A DNA stretch of 12,789 bases from JAJISK01 sp046759865. GTDB taxonomy: Archaea > Thermoplasmatota > Thermoplasmata > RBG-16-68-12 > JAJISG01. Below, in pieces: positions 6,181 through 12,198 of the stretch (the first letter of the stretch is position 1; the number at the start of each line of letters is the position of its first letter). A model generated the notes under the pieces. It did no database searches, was not told the DNA's origin, and saw nothing but the letters and a program-made list of their open reading frames with translations. The stretch is from the NCBI GenBank assembly GCA_046759865.1, contig JBHIDB010000030.1:1-12789 (forward strand). Reading direction: 5' to 3'. The translations under genes were made by a program, and so were the position numbers.

Positions 6181-6461
6181 GGCTCTCGTACTTCCTCCTC
6201 TCGAAGGATCTTCTCCGTCTCCTTCTCGACCCACCCCCGCCCGAAGCTGCGATAGGCGCTCATGTAATGGACGACGACGAAGATGCCCCAGAAGAACAGG
6301 GGGAAGACCGGCCAGAAGAAGCCTGTGGGGCCACTCGTGAAGAACCAGATGCCGATGAGACCGGCGTTCACGGCGATGTACCAGCCGAGGTGCCACCGGA
6401 ATCCATACCGCTCCTCAGCAAGCGCGCGAGCTCTCCGGCGCCGCCTTTCTTCCTCCTCCAT
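6177..6461 (-). CDS. 2TM-domain small membrane protein
   Basis: A 94-residue protein of the 2TM-domain type. It has a charged N-terminus (EEEERRRRR, then RYGFRWHLGWYIAVN), a first membrane helix about 25-42, a turn with FTSGPTGFFWP, a second helix about 49-68 (FPLFFWGIFVVVHY) and a charged helical tail (EKETEKILREEE). The pattern R-x-x-H...N with W-P...W-G...H is typical of this family, which is often found alone or fused to histidine kinases; its function is unknown. The ATG at 6461 is chosen because GAGGAGG (6469-6475) lies 7 bases upstream and a TATA-like box (6523-6529) predicts a leader of about 39 bases. A longer frame to 6557 would begin before the transcript. Confidence 0.85.
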   Translation of the reverse strand: MEEEERRRRRARALAEERYGFRWHLGWYIAVNAGLIGIWFFTSGPTGFFWPVFPLFFWGIFVVVHYMSAYRSFGRGWVEKETEKILREEEVREP

Positions 6462-6522
6462 CCTCGTTCCTCCTCTCGCACGTACCCCCCATGAACGCGG
6501 GCAGTTCGTGAGCTGTTGTGAG

Positions 6523-6529
6523 TATTTAT
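6523..6529 (-). promoter_or_regulatory. TATA-like box for the 2TM protein gene
   Basis: On the minus strand this reads ATAAATA, a near-consensus archaeal TATA element. It predicts transcription start around 6500, 39 bases before the ATG at 6461. Confidence 0.55.
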
Positions 6530-6569
6530 CCGTTGGGCGCGAACGAAGGAGGTCCACCTCTGAGGGGGC

Positions 6570-6950
6570 CTAAGCGGAGGACAGTCGCTCCAATGCCTCC
6601 TCCCAGGTGGGGGGGATCGCGGCACCGGATAAGCGCCAGCGAACGGACTTGAAGGTTCCGAGGCGCCACTTTCGAAGGCCCATCATATCTCGGTGAGGTG
6701 CGGTCTCCTTGAAGGCCATCAGATTGGCCTCCTCCTCCCAGACAGAGAGAGTCCAATAGTGTCGCCGCAAGAACTTCACGCGGAGCGAGTAGCCCACCAG
6801 GCCCTCCGACGCAGCTAACTGTCCCTCAACACGCTTCGTGTCCCGGCGGAACGCCCTACCGCCGCTCTCGAGGGGCAGAAAGGTCGACATCGCCAGGTAC
6901 TCGTGGTCCGGATCGACCTCGGAGAAGAACTTCCAAGGCTGCGCGACCAT
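6570..6950 (-). CDS. ABM-like (dimeric alpha/beta barrel) protein
   Basis: A 126-residue protein. The stretch LAASEGLVGYSLRVKFLRRHYWTLSVWEEEANLMAF (residues 46-80, described rather than quoted as one motif) has the pattern of antibiotic-biosynthesis-monooxygenase-like or DUF3291-like barrels. In these a strand GLVGYSL is followed by a strand YWTLSVW and a helix EEANLMAFKET, with AHR or PHR (His86) near the binding face. The C-terminus has paired strands (RKWRLGTFKSVRWRL). These folds act as small monooxygenases, heme-degrading enzymes or ligand-binding proteins; the substrate is unknown. The ATG at 6950 is preceded by GGGGAGG and a strong TATA-like box (6986-6993). It is divergent from the TMEM175-type gene. 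Confidence 0.75.
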   Translation of the reverse strand: MVAQPWKFFSEVDPDHEYLAMSTFLPLESGGRAFRRDTKRVEGQLAASEGLVGYSLRVKFLRRHYWTLSVWEEEANLMAFKETAPHRDMMGLRKWRLGTFKSVRWRLSGAAIPPTWEEALERLSSA

Positions 6951-6985
6951 CCCGTTGCCTCCCCCGTCTCCCCGAACACGGGTCT

Positions 6986-6993
6986 GTTATAAA
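6986..6993 (-). promoter_or_regulatory. TATA box for the ABM-like gene
   Basis: On the minus strand it reads TTTATAAC, the clearest TATA box in the window. Its centre is about 26 bases before a predicted start near 6963 and about 40 bases before the ATG at 6950. Confidence 0.65.
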
Positions 6994-7062
6994 CGTGCCC
7001 ACGGGAAGGGTCTACGAGACGAGGGACTCCTTCGCGAAGCGGCTGTAAGCAGCACAATGAGG

Positions 7063-7069
7063 CTTTTAC
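7063..7069 (+). promoter_or_regulatory. TATA-like box for the leaderless TMEM175-type gene
   Basis: CTTTTAC is centred about 26 bases before the ATG at 7092, so transcription would start at the start codon. No ribosome-binding site is visible, in keeping with a leaderless mRNA. Confidence 0.5.
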
Positions 7070-7091
7070 GTCCCAACCCTCCTGACAGCTC

Positions 7092-7751
7092 ATGCAGTCC
7101 GACATCCATCGGGAGCGCCTCTTTCGTCCCGTCCGCATCGAGGCCCTCAGCGACGGCGTCTTTGCGATTGTCATGACCCTGCTCGTGCTGGAGATCGCGG
7201 TACCCACCCTGGCAACCCCCGTGGAGGAGGGGGAATTGCGGGCCGAGCTCCTGGAACTCCTGCCGGAGTTCCTCGGCTATGCGGTGAGTTTCGTCATTCT
7301 CGGGATTTTCTGGGTCGTGCATCATCGACAGTTTCATTTCGTAGAACGAACCGATCGAGCCTTCGTCTGGATCAACATCCTTACCCTCCTCTTCGTGGCC
7401 CTCCTCCCGTTCAGCACGGCTCTCCTGAGCCGGTTTCCCGAGTCCCAGACGGCCGTGTTCGTCTACGGAGGCAACCTCCTGCTGGCCGCACTGGCCATCT
7501 CGGCGCAGTGGTGGTACGCGACGCTGGGTCATCGGCTGGTCAACCCGGACCTCGATCCCACGTTCCTTCGCAAGAGCCGGCGATGGGCCTTTGTGGCCCC
7601 CGCCGCCATCGCGGTCATCATCGCCATCTCGTTTATCCACGTGGCCATTTCCCTCGTCGGCTTTGCGATCTTGGCGGCCTTCTTCATCGTCTCCCCGGGG
7701 TTCGACCGGCTCCTCGGGTCTCTTTCCGCGAACCCTCCTGAACCCGAGTAA
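7092..7751 (+). CDS. TMEM175-family potassium channel protein (DUF1211)
   Basis: A 219-residue membrane protein. The start carries the family signature RIEALSDGVFAIVMTLLVLEI (residues 15-35; Arg15, Ser20, Asp21 are the conserved positions) in transmembrane helix 1. FWVVHHRQF follows (73-81). There are six predicted helices: about 20-38, 60-78, 91-113, 122-142, 166-186 and 185-202, the last two closely spaced. Prokaryotic members are single 6-helix units that form tetrameric, weakly selective K+ channels in the cell membrane, lacking the TVGYG filter. Length is normal for the prokaryotic form. A TATA-like box at 7063-7069 makes the ATG leaderless. The stop codon lies in a perfect hairpin (7740-7762). 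The gene appears to be monocistronic. Confidence 0.88.
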   Translation: MQSDIHRERLFRPVRIEALSDGVFAIVMTLLVLEIAVPTLATPVEEGELRAELLELLPEFLGYAVSFVILGIFWVVHHRQFHFVERTDRAFVWINILTLLFVALLPFSTALLSRFPESQTAVFVYGGNLLLAALAISAQWWYATLGHRLVNPDLDPTFLRKSRRWAFVAPAAIAVIIAISFIHVAISLVGFAILAAFFIVSPGFDRLLGSLSANPPEPE

Positions 7752-7762
7752 CACTCGGGTTC
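7740..7762 (+). terminator. Perfect 10-bp hairpin over the TMEM175-type stop codon
   Basis: GAACCCGAGT, loop AAC, ACTCGGGTTC: ten paired bases with the TAA stop (7749-7751) at the stem-loop junction. A C-rich and then pyrimidine-rich stretch follows, but no long T run. It may be a terminator or a 3'-end stability element; archaeal termination usually depends on T tracts, so the role is uncertain. Confidence 0.4.
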
Positions 7763-8007
7763 CCCGCTTTCGGCGCTCAACAACGGTCTTATTCCACCAG
7801 ATCATCGACCGCAGCACCGGGAGGCAGGTGCATCACAGGCGAGACTGACCTCGGCAGGGGCGGGGGACTGTGGTTTCTGGATGGGGTCTGGGGTCGCATA
7901 GGAACTCGCGGCCGGTTTGGGCGCGGTCAGCGTGGTGGTGTTGAGGGCGAAACGGGGCGACGATGGTGTTAGCCCGGAGGAGATAAGCAGCCGCGGCGGG
8001 TCGGTCT
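7763..8007. other. 245-base intergenic stretch before NDH-2
   Basis: I see no convincing gene here on either strand. It is G-rich on the plus strand, with GGGGCGGGGG near 7858-7867 and many GGTG/GGCG steps. Near its end are GGAGGAGATAAG (7976-7987), where GATAAG could act as a poor TATA-like box about 25 bases before the TTG start of the next gene, and the in-frame stop TAA (7984-7986) that limits that gene's start. Confidence 0.4.
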
Positions 8008-9288
8008 TTGGCGAATGGTACACGACCTCGTATAGTCATTCTCGGAGCGGGGTTCGGCGGCCTCTGGGCGGCGCGCGCTCTAAGACGGGCGTCGGTGGAC
8101 GTCGTCCTCATCGACCGGAACAACTACCACACCTTCTTCCCCCTCCTCTACCAGGTCGCGGCGGCGGAGCTAGAGCCTGAGGACATCGCCTACCCCGTTC
8201 GCACCATCGTGCGCAAACTGCCGAACGTCCAGTTTCTCTTAGCGGACGTACAGGGCGTTGACCTCGAAGCCCAGAAGATTGCGACTCCTGGCGGGAGCGT
8301 GTCGTACGACTACATCATTCTTGCCACGGGAAGCACCGCCCATTTCTTTGGGGTGCCGGGGGCTGAGGAGCACGCGTTCCCGCTCCGGACCCTCGAAGAG
8401 GGGGTGGCCCTTCGAAACCACATCCTCCGCCGTTTCGAACGGGCGGCCTGGGAGCCAGACCCCCAACGGCGTCGGGAGCTTCTCACCTTCGTCATTGTAG
8501 GAGGCGGTCCTACGGGTGTCGAGTTCGCCGGCGCCTTGGCCGAGTTGGTCGCTGGGTCCCTCGCCCGTGACTACCCAAGGCTCGATTTCCGCGAAGTTCG
8601 CGTCATTCTCTTCGAGGCCGCGGATCGCCTTCTCCCCGTCCTCCCCTCCCGCTTGAGCGCTTACGCCCACCGCCGCCTCCAGCACCTGGGAGTGGAGGTG
8701 CACCTCGAGACGTTGGTCGCGCGCATTGAGGCCCGAGGCGTCCATCTCCAAGACGGCTCGGCTCTGCCGGCTGAGACCGTGATCTGGACGGCCGGAGTCC
8801 AAGGAAGCCCTCCGACCGATACGGATGCCCTTCCCGCGGACTCGTCCCGGCGCCTCTCCGTGGAGCCCACCCTGCAGGTTCCAGGGCACTCGGGCGTCTA
8901 CGCGCTCGGGGATTTAGCCCTCCTCGAAGGGGGCGAATCACTTCCCATGCTCGCAACGGTAGCGATTCAGCAGGGGACGGCAGCCGCGCGAAACATCGTA
9001 CGCCAGATCCGCGGTCATGTGCCTCGGCCCTTCCGGTACGAGGATCTTGGAACCCTCGCCGTCATCGGGCGCAACGCTGCCATCGCCCACCTCTTCAGCC
9101 GGGCGGCCTTCACAGGGTTTTTCGCCTGGATTCTTTGGCTCGGCGTTCACTTGTTCCGCCTAATCGGCTTCCGCAACCGGCTGGTGGTCCTTAGCAGCTG
9201 GGCCGTGGACTACCTCCTGTTTGAACGCGTCGTCCGCCTGATTCTCCCCTCCGAGGTGGCCGAGGTCACTCGCGAGACTCAGGACTAG
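8008..9288 (+). CDS. ndh: Type II NADH:quinone oxidoreductase (NDH-2)
   Basis: A 426-residue FAD-dependent dehydrogenase that passes electrons from NAD(P)H to quinone at the membrane without pumping ions. The FAD-binding Rossmann motif is ILGAGFGGLWAAR (11-23), ending in Asp36. The NADH-binding motif is VIVGGGPTGVEFAGALAEL (162-180), with the family glutamate Glu172. A second FAD motif is GVYALGDLAL (296-305). The quinone-site motif AQxAxQxG appears as ATVAIQQG (316-323), with Thr in place of the first Gln. The C-terminal part (RPFRYEDLGTLAVIGR, then FFAWILWLGVHLFRLIGFRNR) is the usual membrane-anchoring amphipathic region. TTG 8008 is the only possible usual start, because an in-frame TAA lies at 7984-7986 and no ATG or GTG falls between. 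A sulfide:quinone oxidoreductase is less likely: the paired redox cysteines are absent. Confidence 0.9.
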   Translation: MANGTRPRIVILGAGFGGLWAARALRRASVDVVLIDRNNYHTFFPLLYQVAAAELEPEDIAYPVRTIVRKLPNVQFLLADVQGVDLEAQKIATPGGSVSYDYIILATGSTAHFFGVPGAEEHAFPLRTLEEGVALRNHILRRFERAAWEPDPQRRRELLTFVIVGGGPTGVEFAGALAELVAGSLARDYPRLDFREVRVILFEAADRLLPVLPSRLSAYAHRRLQHLGVEVHLETLVARIEARGVHLQDGSALPAETVIWTAGVQGSPPTDTDALPADSSRRLSVEPTLQVPGHSGVYALGDLALLEGGESLPMLATVAIQQGTAAARNIVRQIRGHVPRPFRYEDLGTLAVIGRNAAIAHLFSRAAFTGFFAWILWLGVHLFRLIGFRNRLVVLSSWAVDYLLFERVVRLILPSEVAEVTRETQD

Positions 9289-9332
9289 GCCTCCCCGCCC
9301 GCCCGGCACTTCCCCTCCGGCGCCAGCACAAC

Positions 9333-9341
9333 CCTTAATTA
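9333..9341 (+). promoter_or_regulatory. TATA-like box for the 9401 gene
   Basis: CCTTAATTA predicts transcription start near 9363. That would leave a 38-base leader before ATG 9401, or a 5-base leader before an alternative TTG at 9368. Confidence 0.5.
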
Positions 9342-9400
9342 GCTTTGCAGATTCCGAGGGAAGTCCGTTGGGTGATGATTCGGGGGAGTGGGAGAGCAAG

Positions 9401-9625
9401 ATGAAGGGCGGGGGCGGCATGGGAGGTATCCGCTGGCGTATCGCTGTCTCGGCGGTGGCGATTCCGGCCTGGATCATTTTCATTCTCCTCTACGCGTTCT
9501 TTTGGTCCGGGAACTACACCGACTTTCAGAATTGGGTGGTCCTCATCGTCAGCTTTCTGGCGGTGTTCGCAGGGATCGGCATGGTCTGGGGCTCCATGGG
9601 CATGCGCTATCGGAGCATGATGTAA
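9401..9625 (+). CDS. Small two-helix membrane protein, unknown function
   Basis: A 74-residue protein with a Gly/Met-rich N-terminus (MKGGGGMGGIRWR) and two membrane helices (about 13-34, ending YAFFW, and about 45-65, WVVLIVSFLAVFAGIG) joined by a short loop with NYTDFQN. The tail is Met-rich and basic (GSMGMRYRSMM). I do not recognise a family. The ATG at 9401 has a purine-rich GGGAGAG upstream. A TTG at 9368 would add eleven residues (GDDSGEWESK in part) and be almost leaderless, so the start is uncertain. It follows NDH-2 by 112 bases but has its own TATA-like box. The Met-rich ends might suggest metal contact, but this is weak. Confidence 0.7.
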   Translation: MKGGGGMGGIRWRIAVSAVAIPAWIIFILLYAFFWSGNYTDFQNWVVLIVSFLAVFAGIGMVWGSMGMRYRSMM

Positions 9626-9659
9626 TCCACAGTCGTCGGAATTTCGCTTGTTAATCAGC

Positions 9660-10493
9660 TCACGGCGCATCCGCGAGCGTGGCCCTGACCATCGCCACGA
9701 GCTTTCGTTGCTCCTGAGGTATGCCATCCGCTAGGCGGGCCGCGGCAACCGGGAGACTCCAGGCCTTCAACTCCTCTGGGGGAAGAGGGCGGATACCCTC
9801 GTACCGCTTCAGGTACGCCCGGAGGAAACGGCGGCGGAGCCTGTTGATCAACCAACGCCCGCTTGTCCCTTCCGGCAGTTCGCCGAGCCGCAGGAGCAGG
9901 ATCGTCCTCGCCACGTCCGCCGAGGGATGCACTCGATGGGCGTCGATCCAGTCGATGACGACCGGGCCCTGGGGTGCCAGGAGAATGTTGCCAGGGTGGA
10001 AGTCACCATGATACACCACCGAGTCATCGGGAAGCTCGCGTAACGCATCCCGCGCCTCCCCCTTCTCCTCCACAGAGAGTCCGGGAGCCTCCCGGATCCT
10101 CCGATCCAGCTCTCCGCGTAGCGGGGGAAGCTCCGGCACGCGGTGGCGATGGATGGATCTGTGGAGATTCGCCAATACCCGAGCCATCCTTGTGACGGGC
10201 CAGGGAAATCGGGTGAGGCGAGACAGCATCGAAGGCCCTTGGATGCGTTCCAAGACGATACCGTGGCGCCCCTGCTCCTCGACGACCCCCTCCACCCGAG
10301 GAACCGGAAGGCCGAGCTCGTGGAGACGTCCCGTCGCCCGTGCTTCCTCCTCGGCCATCCGCTTCGGCAACCCCTCGGAGAGGAGCTTGAGGACGAGGCC
10401 GTCCCCCCAGGCGAGTATCTCCGCCGTTCGGCCGACCCTTACACGGGTTCCTTGGGGGGGATTCGTGTGTTCGGGAGCGTCAATACCGTTCAC
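9660..10493 (-). CDS. Aminoglycoside-phosphotransferase-like (APH/ChoK fold) kinase
   Basis: A 277-residue small-molecule or protein kinase-like enzyme. The N-lobe holds Lys36 (LVLKLL) and Glu49 in a helix. The hinge region is GIVLERIQG (78-86). The catalytic loop is YHGDFHPGNILL (161-172), with Asp164 and Asn169, and VVIDWIDAHRVHPSADVART carries the Mg-binding Asp181. Length fits the family. Members phosphorylate antibiotics, choline, homoserine, fructosamine and other compounds, so no resistance role should be assumed. The start is GTG 10493, with CGGAGGG just upstream. It lies 47 bases after the rhodanese stop on the same strand, with no TATA-like box between, so the two are probably cotranscribed. 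Confidence 0.85.
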   Translation of the reverse strand: MNGIDAPEHTNPPQGTRVRVGRTAEILAWGDGLVLKLLSEGLPKRMAEEEARATGRLHELGLPVPRVEGVVEEQGRHGIVLERIQGPSMLSRLTRFPWPVTRMARVLANLHRSIHRHRVPELPPLRGELDRRIREAPGLSVEEKGEARDALRELPDDSVVYHGDFHPGNILLAPQGPVVIDWIDAHRVHPSADVARTILLLRLGELPEGTSGRWLINRLRRRFLRAYLKRYEGIRPLPPEELKAWSLPVAAARLADGIPQEQRKLVAMVRATLADAP

Positions 10494-10540
10494 GGGACCC
10501 TCCGGGTGCGAGTGTCGAAGCGTCCTCCCGCCCTTCGGTC

Positions 10541-10882
10541 CTAGTCCGACGCGACGGCCGCCCCTTCAATCGGAAAGCCCGCTCCCCTCCACTCTTGCAG
10601 CCCGCCGTCGAAGTGGTAGACGTGCTGGAAACCAGACTTCTCAAGAACCTTCGACACGACGCGGCTCGCCGCGCAGGCCCGATCGGAGCAGTAGCACACG
10701 ACCTCCTCCTTCGGGTCCAGGAGCTCCTCCGCCCGCTCCTTGTCCGCCACCCAGATGGATCCGGGGATGTGTTCGGACTCGTAATGCCACTCGTTCATGG
10801 TCATGACGAGCTTGAATTCGTCACCACGATCGATCTTGGCCTTGAGCTCCTCCGCGCTAAGGATCGTCACCACGTACGTCAC
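10541..10882 (-). CDS. Rhodanese-like sulfurtransferase
   Basis: A 113-residue single-domain rhodanese. The CH2A-like region is NEWHYESEHIPGSIWV (30-45). The active loop is YCSDRACAAS, with the catalytic cysteine at Cys65 and a second cysteine at Cys70 in the loop. The C-terminal signature is VYHFDGGLQEWRGAGFPIEG (88-107). Such proteins move sulfane sulfur via a Cys persulfide in the cytoplasm. The first codon is GTG 10882; further in-frame GTG codons at 10873 and 10870 make the exact start uncertain. An AT-rich patch near 10964-10974 (AACTAAAG-like on the minus strand) may be its promoter, implying a longer leader than usual here. It is the first gene of a probable two-gene unit with the kinase. 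Confidence 0.88.
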   Translation of the reverse strand: MTYVVTILSAEELKAKIDRGDEFKLVMTMNEWHYESEHIPGSIWVADKERAEELLDPKEEVVCYCSDRACAASRVVSKVLEKSGFQHVYHFDGGLQEWRGAGFPIEGAAVASD

Positions 10883-10912
10883 CCCGGGGCCGGGAAACGC
10901 GCCTTCAGTTGA

Positions 10913-11108
10913 GGCACATCCGGTAGCCCGTGCTCCACTTGGTCGCTTCCAACGGGGCCAGTTACTTTAGAATTTCGCCCGCGAAGCTTGCCGTGGACCC
11001 AGGAGCGCCCCGCCCTTCCAAGGAGCTCACCTCCCGGCGGTCACTGCATGACCATTTCGTTCCACTAATCCCAACCCAGTGACCATTCTCCGAGGTACTA
11101 AGGTGAAA
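10913..11108. other. Intergenic region with paired TGACCATT boxes
   Basis: No gene is supported here. It contains the probable promoter region of the rhodanese gene on the minus strand. It also has two direct copies of TGACCATT (11049-11056 and 11080-11087), 31 bases apart, on either side of a TATA-like CACTAATC (11063-11070). The first copy also forms a small inverted repeat GGTCA-N5-TGACC (11039-11053). Confidence 0.35.
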
Positions 11109-11321
11109 ATGATGCGGACTACGGATCTAGGAATCGTGGCGCTAACCGTGAACTCTCCTCGGAACTCCGAGGCACTCCGGGCGTACGTCCGGGCCGAGTT
11201 CGGCGAGAGGGACCAATCTTGGTTCAACGTCCACGCGCGTCGAAGCGTCAAGAAGGCGAACACGAGACGGCTGTTCAAGAGACGTCGGCTTGGCGATCCA
11301 GCCATTCAGCCTACCGGTTGA
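11109..11321 (+). CDS. Weakly supported small basic ORF
   Basis: A 70-residue frame starting at a double ATG (11109, 11112), preceded by AAGGTGAAA, which can pair with the 16S 3' end. A TATA-like CACTAATC lies about 42 bases upstream. The middle (SEALRAYVRAEFGERDQSWF) has high third-position GC and looks helical; the end is very basic (ARRSVKKANTRRLFKRRRL), as in nucleic-acid-binding tails. I recognise no family. An opposing frame on the minus strand is less convincing. It could be a real small protein, a gene remnant or chance. Confidence 0.35.
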   Translation: MMRTTDLGIVALTVNSPRNSEALRAYVRAEFGERDQSWFNVHARRSVKKANTRRLFKRRRLGDPAIQPTG

Positions 11322-11389
11322 TTGAAGACCACCGGCCCTCCGGCCGCGACCCTGTCGGGGATTCCCTCTTGTCGCCGGACGGAGAAGTC

Positions 11390-11683
11390 CTACCCGGTTC
11401 TGAACGGGAAACCGCCCTTGCTCCGGCCCCGGGCGCCTTCCTTCCAAGGTCTTTCCCGAAGAATCCGGCGGACAATCTGAAGCATATCGACCTGACTTCG
11501 GTAGCGTCGCGCAAGTTGGCCGGCCCGGCGCCGGCTCATGCCGCCTTTGCGAAGGGCGCGTTTGAAGGACCAGGCAGCCCGACGGCTTCCGAATAGGAGC
11601 TTGAGGGAGCTTGTGCCGATCCGGGCGATTAGGAGGGGTACACGGGTGACGACGGCGCCGAGGATGTCGCGTACTTCACTCAT
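11390..11683 (-). CDS. Basic paralogue of the neighbouring acidic protein
   Basis: A 97-residue, strongly basic protein (by my count 25 Lys/Arg against 5 Asp/Glu). Its residues 3-80 align with residues 8-87 of the gene just upstream with about a two-residue gap: EVRDILGAVVTRVPLLIARI pairs with EIREILSVVSTEVPKLLNAI, and LRKGGM with LREAGM, ending at a shared Trp (80 and 87). It is therefore a tandem duplicate that has changed charge. The tail is basic and glycine-rich (KEGARGRSKGGFPFRTG). The start ATG overlaps the upstream stop as ATGA (11680-11683), so translation is probably coupled. Its function is unknown. The opposite charges suggest the two bind each other, or that this one binds nucleic acid; both are inferences. 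Confidence 0.75.
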   Translation of the reverse strand: MSEVRDILGAVVTRVPLLIARIGTSSLKLLFGSRRAAWSFKRALRKGGMSRRRAGQLARRYRSQVDMLQIVRRILRERPWKEGARGRSKGGFPFRTG

Positions 11684-12045
11684 TCGATGTCGATCTCGAA
11701 CTCCTCGTCGTCGAGCCGTTCCTTGATCTTCTTCTTGACCCTCTTCTCGATCTCCGCCTCCCGATCGCCCTTCTGCATCCCGGACCAGTCGGCCTTGCCG
11801 ATGATGTCATGGAGCATCCCCGCCAGGTTGCTTCGGTCCATGAACTCCTTCGTCAGCGCGAAGGCCTTCTCCTCGTCCATGCCCGCCTCGCGGAGGCTCT
11901 TGTAGAAGTCGGAGACCGCCTCGGCGTACTTGCCCGTCTGCTCCGCCCCGAAGAGGGATTCGGAGATGGCGTTCAGAAGCTTCGGGACCTCGGTGGAGAC
12001 CACGGAGAGAATCTCGCGGATCTCCTCTGCGTCTTCGTCGACCAT
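11680..12045 (-). CDS. Acidic helical protein, first of a tandem paralogue pair
   Basis: A 121-residue acidic, helical protein (by my count 31 Asp/Glu against 18 Lys/Arg). The core about 8-87 has EIREILSVVSTEVPKLLNAI, KYAEAVSDFYKSLREAGM and DEEKAFALTKEFMD. The tail (about 94-121) is a charged segment with a Lys-rich patch (KRVKKKIKER) followed by a very acidic end. There are no cysteines, membrane helices or catalytic motifs. Similar uncharacterised helical proteins occur in archaea to my memory, but I cannot name the family. The ATG at 12045 is used; an in-frame TTG at 12057 would be fully leaderless from the TATA-like box at 12081-12088. It is divergent from the membrane gene at 12199. Confidence 0.8.
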   Translation of the reverse strand: MVDEDAEEIREILSVVSTEVPKLLNAISESLFGAEQTGKYAEAVSDFYKSLREAGMDEEKAFALTKEFMDRSNLAGMLHDIIGKADWSGMQKGDREAEIEKRVKKKIKERLDDEEFEIDIE

Positions 12046-12080
12046 GTTCGTACCCAAACGAGACCAGCGACGGTCGGGGG

Positions 12081-12088
12081 TTTAAAGG
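12081..12088 (-). promoter_or_regulatory. TATA-like box for the acidic/basic gene pair
   Basis: On the minus strand it reads CCTTTAAA, predicting transcription start near 12058, 13 bases before ATG 12045. It is one half of a divergent promoter region with the box at 12166-12173. Confidence 0.55.
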
Positions 12089-12145
12089 AACTGGGCACTT
12101 GTGACCGCTGCGTTGCCGATTGGGCCGTATGCCTTGGTATCAAAT

Positions 12146-12164
12146 CCGATATTCGGAATATTGG
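12146..12164 (+). promoter_or_regulatory. AT-rich quasi-palindrome next to the TATA box (possible operator)
   Basis: The 19-base sequence has a perfect core ATATTC-G-GAATAT (12149-12161) extended by CC...GG with one mismatched pair. It ends one base before the TATA-like box at 12166, which covers the BRE position. This is where an archaeal regulator could block or recruit TFB. It lies between divergent genes. Confidence 0.45.
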
Positions 12165-12165
12165 G

Positions 12166-12173
12166 TTTAATAC
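12166..12173 (+). promoter_or_regulatory. TATA-like box for the 12199 gene
   Basis: TTTAATAC predicts transcription start near 12195, a few bases before the ATG at 12199, so the mRNA is practically leaderless. Confidence 0.55.
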
Positions 12174-12198
12174 GCTTCAAGCTGGGACATCACCTGCC

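Noticed and set aside
6987..7817. 276-codon minus-strand frame opposite the TMEM175-type gene
   Set aside because: Very charged, repetitive translation antisense to a clear membrane channel gene, with no motif or promoter.
9660..10493. Antibiotic-resistance gene call for the APH-like kinase
   Set aside because: The fold is shared by many metabolic kinases and there is no resistance context nearby.
10896..10910. Mini-ORF (ATG and four codons) in the rhodanese leader on the minus strand
   Set aside because: Too short, with no RBS or known attenuator logic; probably chance.
11809..12198. Upstream extension of the membrane protein at 12199
   Set aside because: It is antisense to the acidic gene and lies before the TATA-like box at 12166-12173.
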